Below are positions 1 through 9,097 of a DNA stretch of 64,000 nucleotides, in pieces. The position numbers and the translations under genes were made by a program. The DNA is from Paenibacillus sp. URB8-2 (GTDB lineage: Bacteria; Bacillota; Bacilli; Paenibacillales; Paenibacillaceae). Every line of letters starts with the position of its first letter. Position 1 is the first letter of the stretch. The stretch lies in NCBI RefSeq assembly GCF_013393385.1, contig NZ_AP023239.1, positions 124,001 to 188,000 of the forward strand, read 5' to 3'. The notes beneath the pieces are model-generated. The model did no database searches and had not been told where the DNA came from. It was given only the letters and a program-made list of their open reading frames with translations.

Positions 1-541
1 GATCGACGGCTCCCACCATCCGATCGAAGAGAACATCGAGATGACCAAGAAAGTCGTTAATTACGCTCACTCCAAAGGTGTTTCCGTTGAAGCCGAGGTT
101 GGTACGGTTGGCGGACAGGAAGACGACGTTATTGGCGGCATTATGTACGCCAAACTGGATGAGTGCGTAGCTATCGTAAAAGAAACTGGCGTTGATGCCT
201 TGGCTCCGGCGCTTGGTTCCGTACATGGACCTTACCTCGGCGAGCCTAACCTTGGATTCAAGGAAATGGAAGAAGTTCGCGACGCTGTTCAAATTCCGCT
301 TGTTCTTCATGGCGGCACAGGCATCCCGAAACATGACATTGACAAAGCGATCTCCCTTGGCACTTCCAAAATCAACGTAAACACCGAGAACCAAATCGCA
401 TTCGCCAAGGTTGTCCGCGAAGTGCTGGCAGCTAAACCGGACGCTTATGACCCACGTACGTTCATCGCACCGGGCCGCGAAGCCATCAAACAAACGGTTA
501 TCGGCAAAATCCGCGAATTCGGTTCCAACAACAAAGCTTAA
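1..541 (+). CDS. fba: Class II fructose-1,6-bisphosphate aldolase, C-terminal part (5' end outside window)
   Basis: The reading frame is open from the first bases of the window (first full codon at position 2), so the gene is cut by the window edge. Class II aldolase splits fructose-1,6-bisphosphate into dihydroxyacetone phosphate and glyceraldehyde-3-phosphate using a divalent metal. Visible family signatures are [18 protein letters not shown] at the very start, the [13 protein letters not shown] loop, a metal-ligand histidine in [10 protein letters not shown] and the phosphate-binding [12 protein letters not shown] segment. About 179 residues remain of a protein usually near 285. Codon use is strongly biased, as for a highly expressed glycolytic gene. 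It lies upstream of murA and rho, as in Bacillus. Confidence 0.95.
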   Translation, partial: IDGSHHPIEENIEMTKKVVNYAHSKGVSVEAEVGTVGGQEDDVIGGIMYAKLDECVAIVKETGVDALAPALGSVHGPYLGEPNLGFKEMEEVRDAVQIPLVLHGGTGIPKHDIDKAISLGTSKINVNTENQIAFAKVVREVLAAKPDAYDPRTFIAPGREAIKQTVIGKIREFGSNNKA

Positions 542-546
542 TCGTG

Positions 547-580
547 TATAATGGGCAAGTCAGCTTCAATCGGTTATAAT
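547..580 (+). promoter_or_regulatory. Two TATAAT boxes between fba and murA, candidate promoters
   Basis: Perfect -10 hexamers TATAAT lie at 547-552 and 575-580. The first has TTCCAA at 524-529 with a 17-nt spacer. The second has only a poor -35 (TGGGCA at 552-557). Both lie upstream of the fba hairpins, so transcripts from here would need to pass a terminator to reach murA. The assignment is tentative. Confidence 0.3.
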
Positions 581-671
581 GAATGGAATAGCGTCATTTG
601 GAGAGCACACCGCTTAGACGGTGTCTTTCCATTTAAATACAGATAATTCATATCCTTTCGGATCAAGCGAT

Positions 672-726
672 GCGGGCAGCGGGGCTGCGTTTCAGGCAGC
701 CCCGCTGTGCTTTCCCGCCATTTTTT
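672..726 (+). terminator. Rho-independent terminator after fba
   Basis: An 11-bp perfect stem (678-688 with 696-706) with a 7-nt loop is extended by a 5-bp outer GC stem (672-676 with 714-718). It is followed by CA and six T residues (721-726). A smaller hairpin (607-612 with 619-624) precedes it. Confidence 0.8.
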
Positions 727-789
727 ATGATGCGTCAGCTATTATTATGAAAAGCAGCTGCAATACATCTAGGGGGAACCAGATAATCA

Positions 790-2043
790 ATGGAAAAATT
801 AATGATTGGCGGTGGGCGTCCGCTGCAAGGCATGGTGACGATCAGCGGTGCAAAGAACAGTGCGATTGCGCTCATACCTGCGGCGATTTTGGCAGAATCG
901 GAAGTTGTCCTGGATAATTTGCCCTCCCTTAGCGATGTGGCCGTCTATTCTGAAATTCTTCAAGAGCTTGGCGCCGAAGTATCCTGGTCGGGCAGCCAAA
1001 TGAGAATCGATCCTTCCCGAATCATTTCCATTCCTATGCCCAACGGTCCTGTCAAGAAGCTTCGGGCTTCTTACTACATGATGGGAGCGCTCCTCGGACG
1101 CTTCAAAGAAGCGACCATTGGACTTCCCGGAGGCTGCAATTTCGAACCAAGACCTATCGACCAGCATATCAAGGGATTCGAAGCGCTTGGTGCGACCGTC
1201 TCCAACGAACATGGCGCCATTCATTTATATGCCAAGGAACTGCGCGGCGCGAAGATTTACCTCGACGTATCCAGCGTTGGTGCGACTATTAACATTATGC
1301 TTGCGGCTTCCCGGGCCAAAGGCTCTACCATTATCGAAAATGCGGCCAAAGAGCCTGAGATTATAGATGTAGCCACTTTACTTAATTCCATGGGCGCCGT
1401 CATTAAGGGTGCCGGAACCGAAACGATCCGGATCGAGGGCGTCTCGGAGATGCACGGGTGCCGTCACTCCATTATCCCCGACCGGATTCAGGCGGGAACC
1501 TACATGATCGCTGCGGCTTCCACGCGCGGCAATGTGCTTATTGACAATGTGATTCCCAAGCATCTGGAGGCGCTGACCGCCAAGCTGCTGGAAATGGGCG
1601 TCGAAGTGGAAGAACTCGATGAGAGCATCCGCGTCATCGGCAAAGCGGTCTACGAACCGGCCGATGTTAAGGCGCTTGTCTATCCCGGCTTCGCTACCGA
1701 TCTTCAATCGCCGATGACCACGATGCTGACCCAGGCGAAAGGCGTGAGTGTGCTTAGCGATTTCGTTTACAGCAACCGCTTCAAGCATGTTCCGGAGCTA
1801 TTGCGTATGGGAGCGAAGATACGCGTTGAAGGAAGGTCGGCCATTATTGAGGGCAACAGACTGAATGCGGCCAAAGTCAAAGCGGCCGACCTTAGAGCCG
1901 GCGCCGCGCTCGTCATTGCCGGACTGACCGTTGAAGACGGAATAACGGAAGTGACGGGGGTCGAATATATTGACCGCGGTTACGACAATCTGGTATCCAA
2001 TCTCCGTGAACTGGGTGCCGAGGTCTGGCGGGAGGAAGAATAG
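790..2043 (+). CDS. murA: UDP-N-acetylglucosamine 1-carboxyvinyltransferase (MurA2/MurZ type)
   Basis: Catalyses the first committed step of peptidoglycan synthesis in the cytoplasm, moving enolpyruvate from PEP to UDP-GlcNAc. The 417-residue length is normal for the family. The N-terminal substrate-binding segment [12 protein letters not shown] and the active-site loop [15 protein letters not shown] are visible; Cys116 is the expected PEP-binding and fosfomycin-sensitive cysteine. The ATG at 790 follows an AGGGGG ribosome-binding site. Bacillales often carry two MurA paralogues. The position between fba and rho matches the MurAB/MurZ copy of Bacillus subtilis. The paralogue assignment rests on this synteny. 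Confidence 0.95.
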   Translation: MEKLMIGGGRPLQGMVTISGAKNSAIALIPAAILAESEVVLDNLPSLSDVAVYSEILQELGAEVSWSGSQMRIDPSRIISIPMPNGPVKKLRASYYMMGALLGRFKEATIGLPGGCNFEPRPIDQHIKGFEALGATVSNEHGAIHLYAKELRGAKIYLDVSSVGATINIMLAASRAKGSTIIENAAKEPEIIDVATLLNSMGAVIKGAGTETIRIEGVSEMHGCRHSIIPDRIQAGTYMIAAASTRGNVLIDNVIPKHLEALTAKLLEMGVEVEELDESIRVIGKAVYEPADVKALVYPGFATDLQSPMTTMLTQAKGVSVLSDFVYSNRFKHVPELLRMGAKIRVEGRSAIIEGNRLNAAKVKAADLRAGAALVIAGLTVEDGITEVTGVEYIDRGYDNLVSNLRELGAEVWREEE

Positions 2044-2072
2044 TCCTCAAGCACTTTGATTCTGAAGCGGAA

Positions 2073-2127
2073 CGCATGGAGGGCCGTCAATAGGGAAGAC
2101 ACATCATTTATTGGCGGCCGCCATGCG
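2073..2127. repeat. Long imperfect inverted repeat after murA
   Basis: Arms of 7 bp (CGCATGG at 2073-2079 with CCATGCG at 2121-2127) continue, after one unpaired base on each side, into 11 bp (2082-2092 with 2109-2119, one G-U pair) around a 16-nt loop. No T-run follows, so it is not a standard intrinsic terminator. It could stabilise the murA mRNA end or mark a Rho-dependent end next to the rho gene. Confidence 0.5.
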
Positions 2128-2507
2128 ATTCGTTAAAGAATTCCCCCGATTTTTCAAAAAGATTTGCAATGATCTGCATATCTTCCTCCATTTTGGGTAA
2201 TGCTATCCTAATGAGGATTTTTGTTATACAACCGAAACAATCCATGCGAAATCAAGTATTGCAGCAGAGCCGACGATTATATGATGCTGTTCAACCGATT
2301 CCTCGCTTCTGAATTCAGGCATATGCCGCAAGCGCAATGTCCTGCGGTTATCCACCGGCGCCCGGCGCGTCCAGTTGCCGCTCACCCACCCTCTGCATTT
2401 TGTCATGCTAATTTTCTGATATACCAGATTTGCTTCACTGTTGGCTTTTTTAGTTTGCGCGTTCACGTTATTGTTATGAACTTATAAATTGAATAGGTGG
2501 TTATTAC
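2128..2507. other. Intergenic region before rho, no supported gene
   Basis: About 380 bases separate the murA inverted repeat from rho. Short open frames on both strands have no ribosome-binding site or recognisable protein. In other bacteria rho is autoregulated through a long leader, so this stretch may be the rho promoter and leader, but no strong promoter is visible. Confidence 0.4.
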
Positions 2508-3863
2508 ATGGATCTTCAAATTTCCGACTTGGAAGAAATGAAGCTGACCGAATTATACAAGTTGGCTAAGAAATATCAGATTCCCTATTATGGGCAAATG
2601 AAGAAGAGAGAATTGATTTTTGCTATTCTGCGCGCCCAGGCGGAACAGAGCGGTCTGATGTTTATGGAGGGCGTGCTGGAAATATTGCCGGAGGGCTACG
2701 GTTTTCTTAGACCGATCAACTATTTGCCCAGCGCGGAGGATATTTATATTTCGGCTTCGCAAATCCGCAAATTCGACCTTCGGACCGGAGATTTGGTATC
2801 CGGCAAATGTCGGACGCCCAAAGAGAACGAGCGTTATTTCGGACTGCTGCAAGTCAACGCCGTCAATGGCGAGAATCCGGCCACTGCTGCCGAACGCCTT
2901 CATTTCCCGGCCCTTACGCCGTTATATCCTCAAGATAAGCTTACGCTTGAAGCAACGCCTACCCATTTGTCCACCCGCATCATGGACCTGCTTGCACCCG
3001 TTGGGCTGGGGCAGCGCGGTTTGATTGTCGCTCCGCCCAAAGCCGGCAAGACGCTCCTGCTCAAAGAAATTGCCAACAGCATCTCCACGAACAACCCCGA
3101 GATTGAACTGTTTGTACTGCTGATTGACGAACGTCCCGAGGAAGTTACCGATATGCAGCGTTCCGTAAAAGGCGAAGTGGTCGCCTCGACGTTCGACGAG
3201 CTTCCCGAAAATCATATCAAGGTGGCGGAGCTGGTGCTTCAGCGGGCGCTTCGTCTTGTCGAACACAAAAAAGACGTCGTCATACTGCTGGACAGCATTA
3301 CTCGCCTTGCGCGCGCCTATAATCTCGTTGTCCCTCCTTCAGGCCGTACGCTTAGCGGCGGGATCGACCCGGCGGCGTTCCACCGTCCGAAGCGCTTTTT
3401 TGGTTCGGCGCGGAATGTCGAGGAAGGCGGAAGTCTCACCATTCTCGCGACGGCGCTGATTGATACCGGCTCGCGGATGGACGATATTATTTATGAAGAG
3501 TTCAAGGGTACGGGCAATATGGAGCTGCATCTTGACCGGAAGCTTGCGGAACGCCGCATTTTTCCGGCCATCGATATCCGCCGTTCCGGCACGCGCCGCG
3601 AAGAAGTGCTGCTGAGCAAGGAAGAACTGGATACCATTTGGACCATCCGTAAAAATATGAATGACTCTTACGACTTTGTAGAGAACTTTATCAAAAAGCT
3701 GCGCAACACCAAGACGAATACCGAGTTCCTGGCCTCCTTCGATACGGCCGACAGCAAGGAATCGGCCAGCGGCACAGCAAGCAGCGGCGGGACGTCGAAC
3801 AGCGGAGCTTCCGCCCGGCGCCCGATGCGCACAAAACCGGCTTCCGTAACGACTACAACCTAA
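2508..3863 (+). CDS. rho: Transcription termination factor Rho
   Basis: Hexameric RNA-dependent ATPase that translocates along nascent RNA and releases RNA polymerase. Residues 1-45 form the Rho N-terminal helical domain ([16 protein letters not shown]). An OB-fold RNA-binding domain follows, with EGYGFLRP near residues 62-69. The ATPase core has Walker A APPKAGKT at 175-182, the Walker B region [16 protein letters not shown] and the Q/R-loop segment [12 protein letters not shown]. The last 40 or so residues are a Ser/Gly/Thr-rich low-complexity tail ending in TTTT, making the 451-residue protein longer than Bacillus Rho (about 427). AGGTGG precedes the ATG. Confidence 0.97.
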   Translation: MDLQISDLEEMKLTELYKLAKKYQIPYYGQMKKRELIFAILRAQAEQSGLMFMEGVLEILPEGYGFLRPINYLPSAEDIYISASQIRKFDLRTGDLVSGKCRTPKENERYFGLLQVNAVNGENPATAAERLHFPALTPLYPQDKLTLEATPTHLSTRIMDLLAPVGLGQRGLIVAPPKAGKTLLLKEIANSISTNNPEIELFVLLIDERPEEVTDMQRSVKGEVVASTFDELPENHIKVAELVLQRALRLVEHKKDVVILLDSITRLARAYNLVVPPSGRTLSGGIDPAAFHRPKRFFGSARNVEEGGSLTILATALIDTGSRMDDIIYEEFKGTGNMELHLDRKLAERRIFPAIDIRRSGTRREEVLLSKEELDTIWTIRKNMNDSYDFVENFIKKLRNTKTNTEFLASFDTADSKESASGTASSGGTSNSGASARRPMRTKPASVTTTT

Positions 3864-3888
3864 GAAATAAGATCAAGAGGAGAATAAC

Positions 3889-5172
3889 ATGCATTTGGTA
3901 TATGCCGACGGGCAAGGAAACGTATACGATCATCCCGAGCTGTATGGGCTGGCCCGCAGTGGGGATATGATTGTCGAACTGTTGGAGGAAGAACTGATTC
4001 CGCTGCCGGAAGGGGCGACGCTTTCTCTTCTGCCGAATACGAGAGCCGTCGGAATGAACCCGTCCACCGGCGAAATGCTGCCGCTGCCGGAAGGCTCGCA
4101 GGCGGTAGGAGCACTGCTTCCGCAGGGCTTTACCCGCCTCTGTCTGCCGGGATATATCAAGACCGATAAATCGTACAAGCTGCCGCTGTTCGGTTATTCG
4201 GCCGTCGTATGGAAAGACGGTGGCTTCTATGTGGCCGCCGAGCAGTCCGACGATCCGCAGAAATGGAATCCGATGAACTGCGACCGGGACGCTGTGCGCA
4301 GCGGGGTTGGCAGCCTGACGGCGAAATATCCCGAGAACCGTCTATACGGACATCTCTCGAACTGTGCGCTCGGCTATGAATGTCTGACCTCCTCCAATAC
4401 CTTTTTGAACCGGTGGGAGGGCGCCGTTCCGGTGTCGTATTCGTGCAATGCGGGCTGTTTCGGCTGTATTTCCGAGCAGCCGGATGACAGCGGCTTTGTC
4501 TCGCCGCAGACGCGGATGAATTTCCGGCCGAGAGTCGACGAGATTGTACAGGTGATGCTGGAGCATCTGAAGACGCCGGAATCGATTGTCAGCTTCGGTC
4601 AGGGCTGCGAGGGAGAGCCTTCCACGCAGGCGAAGCTTATCATAGAGGCGGTCCGCGAAGTCCGGTCAATTACGAATATGGGTTACATCAACATCAATAC
4701 CAACGCCGGCCTCAGCGATCATATCCGCGGGATTGTCGACGCCGGACTCGATTTGATGCGCGTCAGCACGATCAGCGCGCTCGATGATCACTACAACGCC
4801 TATTACAAGCCTCGCGGCTACACGCTGGCTAATGTGGAGAAATCGCTAAAGTATGCGGCGTCACAGGGTGTTTACGCCTCAATCAACTATTTGGTATTTC
4901 CGGGGGTCACCGACAGGGAGGAAGAGGTTGAAGCGATGGTGGAATTTGTGAGGCGTACCGGCCTCAAGCTCATCCAGATGCGCAATCTTAATATTGACCC
5001 GGAGAGCTATCTTGAGCTGATTCCGCCGGCCCAAGGCGAGATCCTGGGAATGAAGACAATGCTTGAGATCTTTCGTGAGGAACTGCCGGAAGTGGTCATC
5101 GGCTCCTATACGCATGTTCCTCCGGATGGGGAGGCCCGGCCCAAGAAAGCCGTTGCGCGGGTTTCGCCATGA
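3889..5172 (+). CDS. Radical SAM protein of unknown substrate
   Basis: A 427-residue protein with an N-terminal domain of about 180 residues that I do not recognise, followed by a radical SAM core. The iron-sulfur motif CxxxCxxC is CNAGCFGC, with Cys186, 190 and 193; this spacing defines the [4Fe-4S] site that cleaves S-adenosylmethionine. FGQGCEGEPS further on resembles the GGE-type SAM-binding strand, and INTNAGL and MRVSTIS match later barrel strands. There is no C-terminal Cys-rich (SPASM) domain. It starts 26 bases after rho behind an AGAGGAG site, so it is probably co-transcribed with rho. It separates rho from rpmE, which are adjacent in Bacillus subtilis. Confidence 0.85.
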   Translation: MHLVYADGQGNVYDHPELYGLARSGDMIVELLEEELIPLPEGATLSLLPNTRAVGMNPSTGEMLPLPEGSQAVGALLPQGFTRLCLPGYIKTDKSYKLPLFGYSAVVWKDGGFYVAAEQSDDPQKWNPMNCDRDAVRSGVGSLTAKYPENRLYGHLSNCALGYECLTSSNTFLNRWEGAVPVSYSCNAGCFGCISEQPDDSGFVSPQTRMNFRPRVDEIVQVMLEHLKTPESIVSFGQGCEGEPSTQAKLIIEAVREVRSITNMGYININTNAGLSDHIRGIVDAGLDLMRVSTISALDDHYNAYYKPRGYTLANVEKSLKYAASQGVYASINYLVFPGVTDREEEVEAMVEFVRRTGLKLIQMRNLNIDPESYLELIPPAQGEILGMKTMLEIFREELPEVVIGSYTHVPPDGEARPKKAVARVSP

Positions 5173-5204
5173 AGCGGCAATGAATAATTCGGGATGGAAT
5201 GCTA

Positions 5205-5233
5205 TTGCCTCCCTGCTTTGTTCGTGCTAAACT
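5205..5233 (+). promoter_or_regulatory. Sigma-A-type promoter for rpmE
   Basis: TTGCCT at 5205-5210 and TAAACT at 5228-5233 are separated by 17 nt. Transcription would start near 5240, giving rpmE a leader of about 60 nt. That leader contains the small hairpin CCTGAGGCTCAGG next to the ribosome-binding site, a possible autoregulatory structure. Confidence 0.55.
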
Positions 5234-5299
5234 ACATTTATGTGTCTTATATTAACTCTGGGTCCGCCTGAGGCTCAGGGCAAAAGAGGTGAAATTTAA

Positions 5300-5497
5300 A
5301 TGCAAACTGCAATTCAACCGAAATATAATGTCGTAACCGTAACTTGCGCCTGCGGCAACACGTTCGAAGCTGGTTCTGTGAAACAGGATCTTCGCGTCGA
5401 AATTTGCTCCGCATGCCATCCGTTCTTCACTGGCAAGCAGAAGTTCCTGGATGCCGGCGGCCGCGTCGACAGATTCAAGAAGAAATACGGAATCTAA
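5300..5497 (+). CDS. rpmE: 50S ribosomal protein L31, zinc-binding form
   Basis: A 65-residue large-subunit ribosomal protein located at the bridge to the small subunit. Four cysteines (Cys16, Cys18 in CACGNTF; Cys36, Cys39 in CSACHPF) form the zinc site of the type A, zinc-dependent RpmE. Many Bacillales also carry a zinc-free YtiA-like copy elsewhere. [23 protein letters not shown] is the conserved C-terminal half. The ATG at 5300 follows an AGAGGTGAAA site, and the gene has its own promoter and terminator. Confidence 0.97.
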   Translation: MQTAIQPKYNVVTVTCACGNTFEAGSVKQDLRVEICSACHPFFTGKQKFLDAGGRVDRFKKKYGI

Positions 5498-5531
5498 TCC
5501 GGTCTGCCGCTGGTCGGCAAGAATCGGTAGA

Positions 5532-5568
5532 AAGCCCTCTGCTTTATGGCAGAGGGCTTCGTTTTTTT
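5532..5568 (+). terminator. Rho-independent terminator after rpmE
   Basis: A perfect 11-bp stem (5532-5542 with 5549-5559, AAGCCCTCTGC) with a 6-nt loop is followed by CG and seven T residues. Confidence 0.92.
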
Positions 5569-5648
5569 CTAAACTCATTATATTGTGTATGCTTCCAGAG
5601 AGAACAAACCATCTTTATAAAGACGGCGAGGCCGGTTTTCTTATCCAG

Positions 5649-5677
5649 TTGATTTTTGCCCCGGCGTAGGCTATACT
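5649..5677 (+). promoter_or_regulatory. Promoter of the SRP RNA gene
   Basis: TTGATT at 5649-5654 and TATACT at 5672-5677 have a 17-nt spacer. This places the start of transcription at the 5' end of the SRP RNA, around 5683. Confidence 0.75.
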
Positions 5678-5679
5678 TA

Positions 5680-5958
5680 TCTTCGCCGTGCTAGACGGGG
5701 AGGTAGCGGTGCCCTGTAACTCGCAATCCGCTATAGCGAGGTTGAATTCCTGTTAGAGGTGCTGTCGATGTGAGGCTTGGTCCCTACGTGCTGTGTTGAC
5801 GGTTGGGTCCTCCGCAATGAGCGCTTGTGAACCTGGTCAGGTCCGGAAGGAAGCAGCCATAAGCAAGTTTGCTCTTGTGCCGGAGGGCAGCCTAGCCCGA
5901 GCAGCGGCGTAGGGTTGCCGCTCGGATCGCAGTCATCAATAACAGGTGCGCGGTTTAC
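5680..5958 (+). ncRNA. ffs: Signal recognition particle RNA, large Bacillus type
   Basis: The RNA scaffold of the signal recognition particle, binding Ffh and (in Bacilli) an Alu-domain partner. Both the 5' sequence CTTCGCCGTGCTAGACGGGG and the 3' sequence CAGGTGCGCGGTTT match the Alu-domain ends of the roughly 270-nt Bacillus scRNA. The helix 8 signature GTCAGGTCCGGAAGGAAGC is present near 5837-5855. The length of about 278 nt shows the long, Alu-containing form. It lies upstream of dnaX, as in Bacillus. Exact ends are estimated. Confidence 0.93.
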
Positions 5959-5973
5959 ATTTAGGATAATAAC

Positions 5974-6010
5974 AAGCATCTTTGCGACAAGCGGAGATGC
6001 TTTTTGTTTT
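5974..6010 (+). terminator. Terminator after SRP RNA
   Basis: An 8-bp stem (AAGCATCT 5974-5981 with AGATGCTT 5995-6002) with a 13-nt loop is followed by a T-rich run interrupted by one G. Confidence 0.8.
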
Positions 6011-6039
6011 TGGTCATGGACCGGAGAATATAGTATAAT
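6010..6039 (+). promoter_or_regulatory. Promoter for dnaX-ybaB-recR
   Basis: A perfect TATAAT at 6034-6039 lies 18 nt after TTGGTC (6010-6015). It sits just past the SRP terminator and about 50 bases before dnaX. Confidence 0.6.
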
Positions 6040-6092
6040 TAACGAAGCGATTAACGCCCGGGAAGCGGCGGTTGAAAGAGGGTAATGCTTAA

Positions 6093-7847
6093 GTGGAACA
6101 CATCGCGTTGTACCGTGCCTGGCGGCCTCAAGCGTTTCAGGACATGGTCGGACAACAGCACATTATCCAGACGCTTCAGAACGCGATTCGCGAGCAGCGG
6201 GTTTCACACGCCTATCTGTTCAGCGGCCCTCGGGGCACCGGCAAGACGACTGCCGCCAAAGTATTGGCTAAAGCGGTCAACTGCGAGCGGGGCCCGGGCC
6301 CGGAGCCGTGCAATGAATGTCCTTCCTGCTTGCGGATTGCTTCGGGCGCGGTGATGGATGTACAGGAAATCGATGCTGCGTCCAATCGGGGCGTGGAGGA
6401 AATCCGCGACCTGCGGGATAAAGTGAAGTACGCACCTACCGAAGTGCGGCGTAAAGTGTATATTATTGACGAAGTGCATATGCTGACTACGGAGGCTTTC
6501 AACGCTCTTTTGAAGACGCTCGAGGAACCGCCTGCGCATGTCATGTTTATTTTGGCGACAACGGAGCCTCATAAACTGCCTGCGACGATTATATCGCGTT
6601 GTCAGCGCTTTGATTTCCGTAGAGTTTCGCTCGAGGAACAGACAGCCCGCCTGAGAGTCATCTGCGAAAAGGAGGGCATTTCCGCCGAGGACGACGCACT
6701 GCAGTATATTGCCCGTCTGTCGGACGGGGGGATGCGCGACGCGCTCAGCGTTCTGGATCAGATCTCCTCTTTTACAGATGGACATGTGACCTATCAGCAG
6801 GTGCTGGGCATGACCGGCGGCATACCGGCGGAACAATTCGCCCGCCTGGCCAAAGCTATTTTGGATAGCGATATGGGTCAACTGCTCGAATTGGTCGAAC
6901 AACTGATGCACGAGGGGAAGAGCGCCGACAAATGCCTGGAGAACCTGCTTTATTACTTCCGTGATCTGCTTATGATCAAAATGGTGCCGGGCTCTGCCGG
7001 TTTGACCGACAGAGTGCTGAATCCAGCGGAGTTTCAGGATATGGCTGCGGCCTTCTCGCGTGAGCGGCTGTTTGAAACTGTAGATACGCTGAATCGTTAT
7101 TTGAGCGAGATGAAATACGCCACGCATCCTCAGACCCTGTTTGAGGTAGCGCTTATGAAGCTGTGCAGTCCGAAGGAGAATGATAATACTCTCGGGACGC
7201 AGGCGCATATAGGCGGAAGCCCATCACCGGCCGATAACGGGGGGTTGGATGTGCTCAAGCGGCAGATTGCTGCCTTGGAGAAAAAGCTGGAACAGGCGCT
7301 TCAGTCCGGCGGTATTGCAGCAAATGGCCGGGATAACGCCGCGCCGAAACCAGCGGGCAGCCGTTCTTCCTCTTCTCCGCGGGTGTCTTCCTCCTCCAAG
7401 CTGCCGCCCCAAATGGATAAATTCTTAGCGGGCAAGGACAGCGGCGATTTTGCGGCTGTGTATAAGCAGTGGGGCCAGGTGCTTCAGGCCGTCAAGGAAG
7501 AGAAGGTAACGGTTCACGCCTGGTTTGTCGACGGAGAACCTGTATCGATGACCGACGACGCGGTACTGGTTGCTTTCAAGAATACGATACACCGGGAAAC
7601 GACTGAGAAGCCGGCAAATAAGCAGGTTATCGAACGCGTTCTGGAGACCCGTCTGGGCAAGACGTACCGATTGGTCACTGTCATGCTCCGCGATTGGAAC
7701 GAAGCCTCCGTGAAATCGGCGAAGCCTCCGGACAAGGAGGAACTCCGTCTGGAGCATGAGCATGAGACTGGAGAGGCTTCCAAGGAACCTTGGATTGACG
7801 AGGCCATTCAGCTTTTTGGTGAGGACCTCGTTGTCATAAAAGATTGA
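6093..7847 (+). CDS. dnaX: DNA polymerase III subunits gamma and tau
   Basis: The clamp-loader ATPase that opens and loads the beta sliding clamp and couples it to polymerase. Residues 1-10 (MEHIALYRAWRP, GTG start at 6093) match the family N-terminus. Walker A GPRGTGKT is at 45-52, the zinc cysteines are 64, 73, 76 and 79, the Walker B segment is IIDEVHML and the SRC motif is in ATIISRCQRF. Residues after about 370 hold a charged, Ser-rich linker and the tau-specific C-terminal domain. At 584 residues it is the full tau length. An ATG at 6085 is in another frame. GAGGG precedes the GTG. Confidence 0.96.
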   Translation: MEHIALYRAWRPQAFQDMVGQQHIIQTLQNAIREQRVSHAYLFSGPRGTGKTTAAKVLAKAVNCERGPGPEPCNECPSCLRIASGAVMDVQEIDAASNRGVEEIRDLRDKVKYAPTEVRRKVYIIDEVHMLTTEAFNALLKTLEEPPAHVMFILATTEPHKLPATIISRCQRFDFRRVSLEEQTARLRVICEKEGISAEDDALQYIARLSDGGMRDALSVLDQISSFTDGHVTYQQVLGMTGGIPAEQFARLAKAILDSDMGQLLELVEQLMHEGKSADKCLENLLYYFRDLLMIKMVPGSAGLTDRVLNPAEFQDMAAAFSRERLFETVDTLNRYLSEMKYATHPQTLFEVALMKLCSPKENDNTLGTQAHIGGSPSPADNGGLDVLKRQIAALEKKLEQALQSGGIAANGRDNAAPKPAGSRSSSSPRVSSSSKLPPQMDKFLAGKDSGDFAAVYKQWGQVLQAVKEEKVTVHAWFVDGEPVSMTDDAVLVAFKNTIHRETTEKPANKQVIERVLETRLGKTYRLVTVMLRDWNEASVKSAKPPDKEELRLEHEHETGEASKEPWIDEAIQLFGEDLVVIKD

Positions 7848-7900
7848 CCCGCAGCATACCATATGCGCCAAATGCGCGCAGTTAAAGGAGACGATAACGA

Positions 7901-8212
7901 ATGAATAATATGAACCAAATGATGAAGCAAGTCAAAAAAATGCAGGAGCAGATGCTGAAAGCCCAGGAAGAGCTTGGCAGCAAGACGGTGGAAGGCTCCT
8001 CCGGCGGCGGGGTTGTAACCGTTCAGGTTAACGGACACAAGAAACTGCTGTCCATCGAAATCAAGCCGGAAGCGGTAGATCCAGAAGATGTGGAAATGCT
8101 GCAGGATTTGGTGATTACGGCTGTAAACGACGCCCTGACCAAAGCGGATGAGTTGGCTAATTCGGATATGGGCAAATTCACCGGAGGCATGAAGATCCCG
8201 GGCCTGTTCTAA
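7901..8212 (+). CDS. YbaB/EbfC family nucleoid-associated protein
   Basis: A 103-residue dimeric DNA-binding protein that coats DNA and is almost always found between dnaX and recR. The N-terminus [22 protein letters not shown] is the Met/Lys/Gln-rich helix typical of the family, followed by a Gly-rich turn (SSGGGVV) and the conserved [14 protein letters not shown] helix. The ATG follows AAAGGAG. It lies 53 bases after dnaX and 42 before recR, so the three genes form one operon. Confidence 0.95.
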   Translation: MNNMNQMMKQVKKMQEQMLKAQEELGSKTVEGSSGGGVVTVQVNGHKKLLSIEIKPEAVDPEDVEMLQDLVITAVNDALTKADELANSDMGKFTGGMKIPGLF

Positions 8213-8254
8213 ACAAGGGCAAAGGCTTAAGCTAAACATAAAGGAGATACCCTA

Positions 8255-8854
8255 TTGTATTACCCCGAACCGCTTGCCAAGCTGATCGATGCTTTTACGC
8301 GTTTGCCGGGAATCGGCCCCAAGACGGCCGCCCGGCTTGCCTTTCATGTGCTGAACATGAAGGAAGACGAGACGATTGATTTTGCCAAAGCTCTCGTCAG
8401 CGTGAAACGCAATCTTCACTATTGCTCGGTCTGCTGCAACATTACCGATACCGACCCGTGCCGGATTTGCCAGGATAAGAAGCGTGACGCCTCGGTAATT
8501 TGCGTGGTGCAGGATTCCAAGGATCTTGTCGCCATGGAGCGGACCAAAGAGTTTAACGGGTACTATCATGTTCTGCAGGGCGCTATCTCTCCAATGGAGG
8601 GTGTCGGACCCGATGATATCCGGTTAAAGGAACTGCTGACAAGGCTCAGCGACGAAAGGGTGCAGGAGCTTATTCTGGCAACAAATCCCAATATTGAGGG
8701 AGAGGCTACAGCGATGTATATCTCCCGGCTCGTCCGTCCTTTTGAAGTCAAAGTAACAAGAATTGCCCATGGTCTGCCGGTTGGCGGCGATCTCGAATAT
8801 GCGGATGAGGTGACCTTGTCCAAGGCGCTTGAGGGCCGGCGCGAGCTGTTTTAA
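8255..8854 (+). CDS. recR: Recombination mediator protein RecR
   Basis: Works with RecF and RecO to load RecA on single-stranded DNA during gap repair. The 199-residue protein begins with a helix-hairpin-helix ([15 protein letters not shown]), then a zinc finger with Cys57, 60, 69 and 72, then a Toprim domain ([15 protein letters not shown]) and the C-terminal Walker-B-like segment. The start is TTG at 8255, with AAAGGAG nine bases upstream; this gives [14 protein letters not shown], aligning with the Bacillus N-terminus. A terminator follows, so recR ends the dnaX operon. Confidence 0.96.
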   Translation: MYYPEPLAKLIDAFTRLPGIGPKTAARLAFHVLNMKEDETIDFAKALVSVKRNLHYCSVCCNITDTDPCRICQDKKRDASVICVVQDSKDLVAMERTKEFNGYYHVLQGAISPMEGVGPDDIRLKELLTRLSDERVQELILATNPNIEGEATAMYISRLVRPFEVKVTRIAHGLPVGGDLEYADEVTLSKALEGRRELF

Positions 8855-8878
8855 TCCAATAAAGTCATATTTTGCACA

Positions 8879-8907
8879 AGAAGCCTGCTTAAAGGCTTCT
8901 TTTTTAT
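8879..8907 (+). terminator. Terminator after recR
   Basis: An 8-bp perfect stem AGAAGCCT/AGGCTTCT (8879-8886 with 8893-8900) with a 6-nt loop is followed by six T residues. Confidence 0.9.
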
Positions 8908-9097
8908 TTGCTAACTTTTTATAACATCTATTTTGGTAAAACACCCTATATTCCAGCACGAAGCGATGCCTGTCCATAAAAACGCTACGCGAAGTGCTAC
9001 TTCATAGTTCTAAGTTTGTCCTTGTCCCGATATGAATGAGAATGTATGGAGATGAAAGTGGTCTTCAAAGTAAATTCACTATAAAGGAGGACTCGGG

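Noticed and set aside
2221..2487. 88-codon open frame between murA and rho (and an 80-codon frame on the other strand)
   Set aside because: No ribosome-binding site, a non-ATG start and no protein-like pattern; better explained as the rho leader.
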